DNA of 64,000 nucleotides from Xylaria sp. FL1777 (taxonomy: Eukaryota; Ascomycota; Sordariomycetes; Xylariales; Xylariaceae), in contig MU400597.1 in NCBI GenBank assembly GCA_022578965.1, forward strand, positions 1-64,000. The letters are read 5' to 3'. This document shows, in pieces, positions 25,349 to 34,760 of this stretch. Positions within the stretch are counted from its first letter, which is position 1; each line of letters begins with the position of its first letter. Both the position numbers and the translations under genes were made by a program. Below the pieces are notes generated by a model, which worked only from the letters and a program-made list of their open reading frames with translations, had not been told where the DNA came from and did no database searches.

Positions 25349-27393
25349 ATGGATAGACTGCATAACGACTCGACCTTCTCGGAAAGGCGAGCACTCAGAT
25401 CATTCTCGATCATTGTGATTGGCGCCGGTATTGGCGGACTGGCCATTGGACTATGTATGCGGAAGACAGGACACGATGTTTGTGAGTGTCATCCCTTCTC
25501 CGTATGATCTTTTTCTCACAGGGTGGAAACTACCGTTTCGGCTGGATCTATACGTCGGAGTTACAGCATAGTTCTGTAGCAGTCATTAGATCTTGCTCTT
25601 GAATGAAGTTGACTGATTTTTGAATGAAGTAATTCTGGAAAGAAGGCAGGAGATTACCGAAGTTGGTGCTGGAATTCAAATACCGCCGAATGCTTCGCGT
25701 ATTTTACGGAGATTTGGCGTGTTCGAAGAGACGATGAAACATGCCACAGTGCTTGAGCGAAACAGCTTAAGGTAAGCTTGAATAAACGGACTTGAAACCG
25801 GGTTGTCAACTCGATTGTTCGGGCCAAAGATCTATTAACGCGAGTTTAGGCGATGGAAGGACGATGAGGAATTGGGCTCCATCCCTCTGGTTCCAGAGAT
25901 TCAGGAGCATTTTGGCGCACCATTGGCGGTCATCCATAGAGCTGATCTACAGCGTATTCTCCTAGACGCTGCGATAGAATGCGGATGCAAGATCTTGAAA
26001 GGCCATGAGGTTGTGGAGATTGATGAGCAATTCTTGCCGGTGAGTACTAAACTCCTACATGCGATGGGTTTCGGGCCACGAACCAACTCCCGGCGGAGAC
26101 TAATCAGGCACCTAGTACGTGAACCTATCCTGTGTCTGATGAACTTTGATATCGCGTTGCCTCTCGTGCCTCCCTTCCGGATGGTTACTCAAGGTGAAAC
26201 GTTACTTGAGCAATATCTAATAATATGCAACAGGCGAATTCTCGTGCGTAACCGTGGTATCGATACCTGGATGTCAGCAGACCTAATCCTGGCGGCTGAC
26301 GGGATGAATTCAATTGTACGGAAGCGAATGGCTGTGGCAAGCGGTCGTGATGACCAGCTCGTTTCAGCTGGGGAGTCAGCATATAGATTTTTGCTGCCTA
26401 GGGAGCTGATTGAACACGACGTAGCAGCGATGGATCTTCTCGACAAAAATCATGGTATACGGTATATGGGGCCCGACGGCCACATCAGTGAGTAATCCTT
26501 GCAGTCGCTGTCTTCTTGTTCTGGTAACTTTTAGAGTGTAACCACATCCTTTCTCTAGAAGTTGCAGGCTGTCGAAATTTTGACGGATCACACTCAGGAT
26601 GACCATCACTGACTCCGAGTCCTCCAGTGGCTTATCCTCTGAGAAAGAACACGCTATACAACGTTGTTCTCGTGCGTAAATCCGACAGCCAGAAATTGCA
26701 AAAAACAACTTGGACGACAGATGTGAAAAAGGAGGAGATCCTCGAGCACTATCGCGGGTGGTGTCCCGTCATCCATACCTTAATCAGCCATGCACCTGGT
26801 TCTAGAGTCTTGGAAACTCCCATGAACAACATGCCTCCTCTACCAACATGGGTGAAGGGGCAAATAGCTCTTGCTGGTGATGCGTGCCGTAGGTCCCCTC
26901 TAGTACTTCTCTTATTACCTGTTTGGTACATTAACCCTGCGCCTGTCCGCCATCGATGCTGCTAGGTTATCCTAGACCTTTCGCATCTAACAAGATACGC
27001 TAATATCTGATAATCTTAGATTATATGCTTCCTTATGTCGCACAAGGAGCAGCCAATGCATTAGAAGACGCCGGGACCCTAGCCATGGCCTTCACTTGCA
27101 CGGATCAGATTGAACTAGCCCTTGGGCTGTACCAATTAATCAGAAAAGATCGCAGTGAATGGATCCAGGCTAGTGCGACAAGCAACGGCCGTACCCTCCA
27201 TCTTCCAGATGGTGAGGAGCAAAGGAGAAGAGATGAGTCAATTCGAGCGGCGAGTAGAGGGAATGGAACCAACCCAGATCAATGGAATGACAAAAAGTCT
27301 CGGGAATTCATGTGGCGCGTCGATGTAATGGCCGAGACGATCAACAAATTCGACTCGTTGGCACGGGAAGCGGGCATAAACAAGCATAGGTAG
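25349..27393 (+). CDS. FAD-dependent monooxygenase, salicylate-hydroxylase-like
   Basis: Flavoprotein aromatic hydroxylase of the PHBH fold, using FAD and NAD(P)H to hydroxylate a small aromatic acid; substrate unknown. The N-terminus has the Rossmann motif VIGAGIGGLAIGL, then EVGAGIQIPPNASRIL after the first intron. HRADLQRILL, the second FAD motif ADLILAADGMNSIVR, and GDACHYMLPYVAQGAANALEDA (split by an intron) follow. Exons read 25349-25481, 25630-25771, 25850-26039, about 26211-26487, 26628-26888 and 27020-27393, about 458 aa. The intron starting at 26040 is uncertain: its best CAG acceptor (26233) would shift frame, while a GAG at 26210, or no splicing, keeps it. An in-frame ATG at 25265 would add 28 residues. 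The usual Pro of the GDACHPM-type motif is Tyr. It converges with the DUF218 gene, 44 bp apart. Confidence 0.85.
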
Positions 27394-27437
27394 AAGGATG
27401 TGCATTTTGGATAACACAGCGAGAGAGTATGAACTAC

Positions 27438-28106
27438 CTATGGTAAATGGCTATTATATCCTCGCTGAATGAGCCGTTCCGCTGCCGCCCAGACCGGGTC
27501 TGGAATTTCCTGTGGGATCTGGAAGCCCTTGGCTGGGTATTCTCGAATCCGGATCAGGTCGCCGACTGCGATGTTAATGACTAGGTCTACCGGATTGTCC
27601 GCGTTTGGATACTCTTTCCAGGTTAGCCGCGGCGATGTTACGAGGATCTTTGTGTTTGGGTCGGGCCACTGCTTTTTGAATGTTGCGAATGTTCGGCGTT
27701 CCATATAGGGTTTCTGAACGAGAATAAACGAGCTTATAGACAGCTGCTTTGCTTGAAGTAAGGCGTATGTGTAACGGACGTTCTCGCCGGTGTTGGTCGA
27801 GCGCGGCTCTACTATCAGCTTTGTTTCTGGCACGCCTAATTGACGAGCAATGTCTGCAAAGACTTCGGCCTCAGGCTTGTCGAATCGGCCTTGGGTCAAC
27901 TTGCCTGAACCCCCGGAGAAGATGAGATAGTCTCCGAACCCATCGAGAAACAGCTGGGCAGCTCGCTCAGCGACACGTGTGTCGAGGCTACACAGGCAGA
28001 AAATAGCATCTGCCTTGCGATCAATCTCTGTGTGCAGCTGATGGTATTCGTATAAGGTCTCAGCATCCTGCTGCACCTCTGACATAGCTGCTAGGTCTGC
28101 TGACAT
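27438..28106 (-). CDS. DUF218 (YdcF/SanA-like) protein
   Basis: Single-exon gene of 222 aa. It carries the DUF218 core: an N-terminal strand ADAIFCLCSLDTRVAERAAQ, then DYLIFSGGSGK, KPEAEVFADIARQLGVPE, and STNTGENVRYTY. The SGG loop and the ST-N-T-x-E-N motif are the hallmarks of the family. YdcF of E. coli is reported to bind SAM, and SanA acts at the cell envelope, but the function of fungal members is unknown. No signal peptide or membrane helix is visible, so it is probably cytosolic. The start is the first ATG; an alternative internal ATG lies seven codons on. Confidence 0.85.
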   Translation of the reverse strand: MSADLAAMSEVQQDAETLYEYHQLHTEIDRKADAIFCLCSLDTRVAERAAQLFLDGFGDYLIFSGGSGKLTQGRFDKPEAEVFADIARQLGVPETKLIVEPRSTNTGENVRYTYALLQAKQLSISSFILVQKPYMERRTFATFKKQWPDPNTKILVTSPRLTWKEYPNADNPVDLVINIAVGDLIRIREYPAKGFQIPQEIPDPVWAAAERLIQRGYNSHLP

Positions 28107-28536
28107 CCCTTGCGATTCCGATACGCAATCTTGTAATTTTTAGCTCAACCTAGGCAGATAGATAGCATATTAACCCTTGTTGATTATGTTAGTATACTAA
28201 TCAGAATCTGCCTTGATTAGTAGGATCCCTAAATCAGGCACTGTTTCCAAGAAATACATACCAAGTCAACTTCTCCCTGATGAACGCAACAGGGGGTCAC
28301 ATTGCACCATAGCCTGCAGGGCTTGGCTACCCTGTGATAATGCGCCATCAGCGAGATCGGTATCTTCACCCCTGTGCAGTACGTGTAACGCAATTGCACT
28401 GACCCCCACAGAGACGGTCCACCAGAGAGTATCGATCTGATAAGATCTTCGAATCCCTCGATGACCAGACCGCCCTACTTCCTCCTTGGAAGTCTTGAGG
28501 GATCGTAGACAAAGCGAGTTCGTGTGTTCTATCGCA
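28107..28536. other. Divergent promoter region between the DUF218 gene and the ferric reductase
   Basis: The two genes are transcribed away from each other from this 430-bp stretch. It holds several GATA cores, including an exact iron-type ATCTGATAA close to the reductase start. A short frame at 28,213-28,440 is not supported as a gene. Confidence 0.6.
28435..28443 (+). promoter_or_regulatory. Putative iron-responsive GATA site (SreA/Sre/Fep1-type, ATCWGATAA)
   Basis: ATCTGATAA matches exactly the extended consensus of the iron-sensing GATA repressors of ascomycetes. It lies 94 bp upstream of the ferric reductase ATG. If used, it would repress the reductase in iron-replete cells. A 9-bp match can occur by chance, but position and target gene make it credible. 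Confidence 0.55.
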
Positions 28537-30432
28537 ATGCTGCCAGGCATCGGCACCAGCGACCGGGAATGGGCACTGGATGTCTTTCGCCAAAGCCTGA
28601 GAACATCCCAACTTGCATCCGATCTGAAAAGCCCATCAACTCCCTTGGATGACCCGGAGAATCTAGAGTACCTGCGGGAATTGATCCGATACCTCCTGGA
28701 TGGTCGCACCATCGTCGCGTCATATAACCTAGTTCTTCTTCTCGTTTTGTTCCTCTTGACTGTATCCCATTTTTATCAACGCGTTAGCGACCGTCGTAAA
28801 TGGGCGGCCATCGAGCGAGACGGCGTTAGCGTCGTCGGCAATGCAGTTCCCGAGACAGCCGAGAACGGTGAAAATGGCGCCGAGTCGTCCTCTAGCAGCA
28901 CCTTAGAGGGCTCGTTGCCATCACAACCCAACCATTTCAAACATGACGATGCTGATATTGAGCTCCAGCCGCTGCTTGGGGCCCGGCGCCGACCGAAACG
29001 CGGCGTGTTTGCCATCATCCGCTCGATGCTGATGTACCAACCAGGCCCGATTCCAGTCGTTAATCGCGTGCTTCCCTCGAACGGGACATCGTTATTTGTG
29101 GCCGGGTATTTCGGTCTTAATATCTTCTCACATCTATTCAAGCTTCCGTTAGAGACGAAATATTTCTTCGCGTTTGCCGACCGCGCAGGCTATGTATTCA
29201 TAGTCAACCTACCACTATTGTACCTCCTCGCAGCCAAGAATCAGCCCTTGAAGTTCCTCACGGGCCGCTCGTATGAGGCTCTTAACATCTACCATCGCCG
29301 GGTGGGCGAGTTTATGTGCTTTGAGGCCTTCGTTCATTTTGCGGGCATGATAACATGGAGGCTGTTTCTCGAGCCTGAATGGCTCGCTACCGGGACTATC
29401 TGGCATTATTTGACGCATCCCCTGATCCTCGAGGGGTTAGGTGCGTTTGTGTCGTACGAGTTGCTTTACTTCACGTCGCTTGGAAGTTTTCGCCAGAGAT
29501 GGTACGAGTTATTTCTCGCTTCTCACGTCCTACTGCAGATCGCCGCGCTTGTGCTTCTCTGGCTGCACTTCTTCACGAGCCGGCCTTACGTCCTTGCGTC
29601 GCTAGTGATTTTCATCTCGGATCGGATTGTGTGGAGGATAGGGATGAAGTCGGCCACTGTCACCGCTGATGTCGATGTTCTTGAAGACGGCGACACCGTG
29701 TTGCTCTCGGCTAAATGGGACATACCGCCTGCGGAACAACGGAAAGCGCCTTGGCGGGTTTTTGGCCAGAACATATTGTATGGATGGCACCCTGCTGACC
29801 ACGTCTTCATATCTATCCCGAGTCTTGGTAAAAGCCACGTTTTGCAGGCGCATCCTTTTACGATCGCTTCTGCAGCTTCAGGTCTTGGTAGCATCCCGGC
29901 GTACGCCCGGCTCGATCTTTTGATCCGAACATATTCAGGATTTACGTCAGAGCTTCTCAGGCATGCGCAATTAAACTCTACAGTCTCCGTAAGAATAGAT
30001 GGTCCATACGGATCCCAGGATCCGCTCAATATGCTCAGGGCGAGTAAGACATCTGTGTTCATCGCTGGTGGGTCCGGCATAGCTGTTGTCTTTCCCTTGC
30101 TTTGGGACCTAGCAATAACACATCCGGGGAAGAGAAATATTCACCTTATGTGGGTAATCCATTCTCGACCTCAGCGGTCGTGGATACCAGAAGACCGATT
30201 AGATGAACTGCGTCAGGCCGGTGTTTGGATTACCATTCCTCAACCCACGGTCGAAGTAGGCAGGCCTAATATCGCTAACTACATCACGGAGGTTGCCGGC
30301 ACCTCTCTAGCTAGGATTGGCGTAGTAGTGTCAGGGCCCGATGGGCTCAATAGGACCGTTAGAAATGCTTGTGCTCGGGAAGTTCGGTCTGGGATAGATA
30401 TAGATCTGCGGGTAGAGAAATTTGGCTGGTGA
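28537..30432 (+). CDS. Ferric reductase (FRE/NOX superfamily), plasma-membrane
   Basis: Single-exon, 631 aa. It transfers electrons from NADPH through FAD and two haems to extracellular Fe(III) or Cu(II). The first TM is near residues 62-78, followed by a Ser/acidic loop and the ferric-reductase TM domain from about 185 to 365. Two His pairs spaced by 14 residues, H253/H267 and H330/H344, fit the bis-haem ligands. The FAD motif HPFT is at 439-442, the NADPH-binding GGSGIA at 511-516, and the C-terminus ends FGW, as in the family. The usual Cys of the C-terminal CGP motif is Ser (SGPDG, 599-603). The start was chosen at 28537 because the frame upstream has no ATG. An exact iron-GATA site lies 94 bp upstream. 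It converges with an MFS gene 184 bp away. Confidence 0.92.
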   Translation: MLPGIGTSDREWALDVFRQSLRTSQLASDLKSPSTPLDDPENLEYLRELIRYLLDGRTIVASYNLVLLLVLFLLTVSHFYQRVSDRRKWAAIERDGVSVVGNAVPETAENGENGAESSSSSTLEGSLPSQPNHFKHDDADIELQPLLGARRRPKRGVFAIIRSMLMYQPGPIPVVNRVLPSNGTSLFVAGYFGLNIFSHLFKLPLETKYFFAFADRAGYVFIVNLPLLYLLAAKNQPLKFLTGRSYEALNIYHRRVGEFMCFEAFVHFAGMITWRLFLEPEWLATGTIWHYLTHPLILEGLGAFVSYELLYFTSLGSFRQRWYELFLASHVLLQIAALVLLWLHFFTSRPYVLASLVIFISDRIVWRIGMKSATVTADVDVLEDGDTVLLSAKWDIPPAEQRKAPWRVFGQNILYGWHPADHVFISIPSLGKSHVLQAHPFTIASAASGLGSIPAYARLDLLIRTYSGFTSELLRHAQLNSTVSVRIDGPYGSQDPLNMLRASKTSVFIAGGSGIAVVFPLLWDLAITHPGKRNIHLMWVIHSRPQRSWIPEDRLDELRQAGVWITIPQPTVEVGRPNIANYITEVAGTSLARIGVVVSGPDGLNRTVRNACAREVRSGIDIDLRVEKFGW

Positions 30433-30616
30433 TGCTTGAGAATGCACTCAAGCCTTCGCCTATTTGCGAATGTCTAAATAGGTATATTATCTGGGAAGTA
30501 TTACGTCGCTGATGTTACTGCATTAGAGCATATTGATAGAAATGAGAAGCAAGAAGAATGTATACAGATAGTAATGCCATCTAGCTTTATTAATATATGG
30601 ATCTATTGAGTGTAAG

Positions 30617-32113
30617 CTAAATAGTATATTTGAATCCCTCCAACCCCTCAAGTACTATCTTGCCACTAGCAACTAGCTTATTTGAAAAGTGAAAATACGC
30701 CGAGAAGGCTACCACGATGGCTATCATTAAGATGTGTGACCCAATGGAGACCCATATCGCAGTCGGATACCAAGGTGCTTCCTGAGACCGGACGATGAAG
30801 CTGCCTGCAATTCCACCAGCTCCATTTAGAGCTGTCACAGTGGCCGCCGTGAAAGCGCGCTTCCATTGCCCAGTGATATTATTTGCCTGATAGGCGGACA
30901 AGGCAGCCCAATTGGAAACGTAGGCACCTGTGGCAAGGAAGGTCCCGAAATATCGTACAGCATCTTGCTTGACAAAGCCCAACAGGCTGAAGCCGATGAT
31001 TAAGGTAACACAGTTAAAAATGATGACCGGGCCCCTGACACGGTACTTATCCCCGACGATGGATGAAAGGAATACCGGTATGACTGCGTAGTAATACGGC
31101 GGGGCGTTGAGCAGAATCGCTTGGTTTTCGCTGAATCCGAGGCCGCTCTGCAGGATGCTAGGAAGGAAGTACGACAGCGAGGTGGAGACGAGGTTGAGCA
31201 GAAAAAACATGACGGCAAAGCCGTAGATCTTAGGATCCTTTGCATGTACGAAGATCTTAGACCAAGAGAATTCTTCGATCTCTACATCCTTGCGATCCGC
31301 GTTGATACGGGCGACGGCGAGCTCCTGTTCAGCGGGCGTCAGGAACCAGAGCGAGCGATGAGCATTCTCTGGGAAGTCGACCATCCAAAAGTATGTCACT
31401 ACACCGATCCCGACTGAAATGAGGCCTTGCACCAGGAACATGTATCGCCAGCCCGCGAGCCCGCCCCGGCCGTCCAATTGATTGAGCCCGAAATTGACGA
31501 TGCCGCCAGTCGCCAATATGGTCACCTCGCCCATCTGCAAGAATGCGAAGCGCGTCTGCTGCTCTCGGCGTGGATACCACGTCGAGATCAAGTACGTCAG
31601 GCCCGGGTAAATACCGCTGGCTGCGGCGCCAAGCAGCACACGCAGGGCTATCATCTGCTGCCAGGTCCGGATGAAGGCAGTCGACATGGTGATGATGCCG
31701 AAGGCGAAAGTTATGAAGGAAAACCATATTCTCGGCCCGAAGGTTCGCACGGCCAGCGTTGACGGTAGTTGGAACGCGATGGAGCTGACGGTGAAGATGA
31801 AAATGGCGATACTGAAGCGGTTCCCCGTCAGGCCCAAATCTGTTGGCAGCGATGTTACGGCAGCCGAGCTAATGACGCCTGAGTCCAGCAGGTTCAGTGA
31901 GCACAGAATACCTGCAATCGTACACAGGCGTAGGTCAACTTTGCGGCGCAAACGGCGCTCACGGTGCTGGAGGTCATTATCTATCTCAATGTTCGTGGCA
32001 CCTTCTCGACTCCCATCCGACAGTTCCAAGTAGACACTGCGAGAAACGTCCTCTGCTTCCTTGAGAGGCATCGTCGTGGACGACAACGGTTCCGGCGATG
32101 CTGCACCAGCCAT
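30617..32113 (-). CDS. MFS permease, Dal5/Tna1-type anion:cation symporter
   Basis: Single-exon, 498 aa, about 12 predicted TM helices after a charged cytoplasmic N-terminus of about 60 residues. Family marks are LGAAASGIYPGLTYLISTWY followed by PRREQQTR, and the C-terminal block ANNITGQWKRAFTAATV. These are typical of the allantoate/nicotinate/vitamin permease group (ACS family). The substrate is probably a small carboxylate or vitamin and cannot be read from sequence. It ends convergently with the ferric reductase. The ending EGLEGFKYTI resembles the F-R-Y-T ending of the second permease at the right edge of the window. Confidence 0.9.
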   Translation of the reverse strand: MAGAASPEPLSSTTMPLKEAEDVSRSVYLELSDGSREGATNIEIDNDLQHRERRLRRKVDLRLCTIAGILCSLNLLDSGVISSAAVTSLPTDLGLTGNRFSIAIFIFTVSSIAFQLPSTLAVRTFGPRIWFSFITFAFGIITMSTAFIRTWQQMIALRVLLGAAASGIYPGLTYLISTWYPRREQQTRFAFLQMGEVTILATGGIVNFGLNQLDGRGGLAGWRYMFLVQGLISVGIGVVTYFWMVDFPENAHRSLWFLTPAEQELAVARINADRKDVEIEEFSWSKIFVHAKDPKIYGFAVMFFLLNLVSTSLSYFLPSILQSGLGFSENQAILLNAPPYYYAVIPVFLSSIVGDKYRVRGPVIIFNCVTLIIGFSLLGFVKQDAVRYFGTFLATGAYVSNWAALSAYQANNITGQWKRAFTAATVTALNGAGGIAGSFIVRSQEAPWYPTAIWVSIGSHILMIAIVVAFSAYFHFSNKLVASGKIVLEGLEGFKYTI

Positions 32114-33030
32114 TGTTCAGTCTTGACTCCTAAGCCTGGGAAAAGACAAAGAAAAGAGGTAGCTGCCTAAGTCGCTTGGCTGTCTGACGGACTCACGATT
32201 CTTTCCTCGGCCGCCTAATAAAAATAATGTAACATAGAACCTCTTTCTTATCTTGACCCGGGCAGCGTTACACCCCCCGGTCCGCTACTCTCGGTATCCA
32301 CCAGCTTTTCAGCTAGAGTAGGAAAGGTAAAAGACAAAGCAGCGAGTCGATAGAGATCGGTCAATTCATTGATTACTAGAGCGATTACTAAAGTCCAATG
32401 CAGCTGGTCCGAAGGGTCTAGAAGAAATCGCTGCTCGGCATCACTTACAACACCCACCCACTTGTTGGTATCCATGGATGCAGACAATTGTTGCTTTTTA
32501 CCCGTTTTGGTAGCTTGCATTGCAAAAAGAAAAGAAAACACTTTCAACCAATGCCTATGAAGCCTCAATGCCAGCCACTCGGCAATTGCCTGCCTGGTAC
32601 AGCCATTCGAACAGCGAGCGGCCCGGCCCTGTTTAGTGGAGTATGATTACACAATTACGAGATACCCTCAGTGACACAACACAGGTGTTTACTGCGTAGG
32701 AATGGCTGCAACCACCTCGATTATTCATTGAGAACTTGACTGGCGCGTAAGATAGTAAATTCAACCTGGCTTAAAAGAGAGCCGTGGTGCGTAGTTCCAA
32801 TTACCGAAATATCGTTACTATCTAGCTGAGCCGTTTCAACCTATGCGCAAAATCTATATCCCGTCCCATTTCTCATCTCAGTGCACACTAAAAATTCCAT
32901 GTCGCATATTGCTAATCAGTGGCGGCCCCTAAAACATTTCCCCGCAAGTCACAATTAATCCCAAGAGCCATGTATGTTCAATCGACCTATACACATATAC
33001 CTATATCATTAATGTCGTATCTTCGTCAAA
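32114..33030. other. Intergenic: promoter of the MFS gene and 3' region of the secreted fusion gene
   Basis: No gene supported. A 106-codon minus-strand frame at 32,248-32,568 lacks domains and overlaps an opposite frame. I treat it as chance. Confidence 0.5.
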
Positions 33031-34760
33031 CTACGAAAGTCGTGGAACTCTAGCGGTATTCGATAAATCGTCGGCATTGAGTAAATCAACGCCCAGCGCC
33101 TCTAATGGCTCCCACAGATATTCGCCAGGCAAATTCCCTATAGCTGACGTTAGACGACTCGACACAAGAAAACGACGTGTTCTAAACTCACAGTAGCGGG
33201 CCACTAGCCCTTTCGCATGGGCTTGGCCGACCTGACTGGTAATCGTGTTCATCTGAGAAGCAGTCAAACTCGCCGTACTGGCTTGTCCCACAACATCTTG
33301 GAAGTCGGCTGAGGCAACGTAAGAGTTCTGCGACGTATAGTTTGCACTGCTCAAGGCGCCAAGATTCGCGTCGTCGAAGATATCACGGTCGGGCACTCCA
33401 TCTCCGGTTCTACAACACTCGGGGTTAGTTATCAGCATTCTATGTATAGTCCGAGAGCGTTTTGGAATTACGGGGAGCTTAGAAGACAACTCCGAAGATG
33501 GCTTACGATATTCGATCAAATGGTGCGCTGCCGCTCGCTACGACGGTGATTGCCTTTTTAACGAGGACACCGCCTTCAAGCCTGCTCAGATATCCCGCCT
33601 GACGAAGAGGGTCCAGTGCCGCGACAACGGCGTCCAGTGTACCGCTGTCGCTAGTCTTGAAGTCGACGAGCAGAACAAGCGTTTGGCTTGGCCGGCTCTT
33701 GTACACAGATCCACCGTTATGGTCGATGATTGCCTTGAGAGAATTGACATATTGTCCCTGGAACGTTCGCCCGAGGGTTGGAAGAAGATGCCCCAGGTAC
33801 ACGGATCCTCCGACGAGCCAGACGTCAGCCTCCATGCTAATACAGCCGGCGCTCAAGGCCGCGAAGACTGGTACATTCTGGTCGTAGTCATTGTGACTGT
33901 GACACGGAGTTGGAAGAACACTGTTCAGCGAGTCCAAGGGCCATGGGTTGAGCGGAGCCCCAGAGCCTTTGTTGACACTCTGGGCTTCTAACACCGTGGT
34001 CAAGAGGAGCTTGTTGAGGGCATCCTGCTTAGGCGGAACAGGGTTTCCCAACGCATGGTAACTGACGCCGTTCGTTCCGACTTGATATGTGCCCCCCTTG
34101 GTGTCGCCATTGGTGGTCCCGTAGCACTTGCCGCCTACTGCGGAGAGCTTTCCGAGATACGTCTTGCAAGAAGTAGCTAGTTACTATGAGCGCTCAAGTT
34201 ACAGTTACTATCGAATTGGTCGACTGACCGTCAACTGTGTGAGTTGAACTCAACTTATTATGGATCTCGACTAATCAACATTAGAATCTCCTGTAAATGT
34301 TAAAGGCCCGTGTTCGCTCGCTTACAATACACGTAACCTAAGAGTCCATACTTCGAAGGATTCATCCCGCCATTTAGGAAAACCTCGGTGGCCATAGACA
34401 AATAATCCTGGCTCTTAACCGTGCTTCCGTGGGCCATGTCACAGAATTTGTTGACGGCTGTGGTGAACCCCGTCCGTTGATCGGTCCCGCTTCCGATGGT
34501 AACATCGGGAATTGCCATCCACGTACTCGAGCAGCTTGAAATATCATCCGTCACGGCCGTCTTGTTGGAAGGGGTTAATGGGGCTGTGAGATTAGATGAC
34601 ACGAGACGGTACACAGGGAAACTCGCTGGCCGGGGCACTGGTTTGTTCTGTACAGTCGGCGTGGCCTAGGTGAGTTAGCATTATTCTTCGAGAGGGAACT
34701 ACCTACGATACTTACAAACGCCATGCTGACGCTAAGCAGCCCGAAAACGATTGTCCGCAT
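33031..34760 (-). CDS. Secreted two-domain protein: Cys-containing N-terminal domain fused to an AIM6/PLC-like phosphodiesterase domain
   Basis: Exons (minus strand) 34760-34716, 34665-34326, 34176-33507 and 33409-33031 join in frame to 477 aa. The signal peptide is MRTIVFGLLSVSMAFA. Residues of about 20-190 form a secreted fungal domain I cannot name, with GLLGYVY, CKTYLGKLSAVGGKCYG and DTKGGTYQVG. The C-terminal part begins PTPCHSHNDYDQNVPVFAAL and continues GCISMEADVWL and LVLLVDFKTS, ending with ARYCEF and GVDLLNADDL. This order matches the AIM6 family of PLC-like phosphodiesterase folds, where His, Glu and Asp near the N-terminal HSHNDY and EADV would bind metal and phosphate. The two parts share one uninterrupted exon, so the fusion is not a joining error. 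Substrate unknown; the site is probably extracellular. Confidence 0.8.

Noticed and set aside
32248..32568. Minus-strand 106-codon frame
   Set aside because: No domain; lies in the promoter side of the MFS gene and overlaps an opposite frame.
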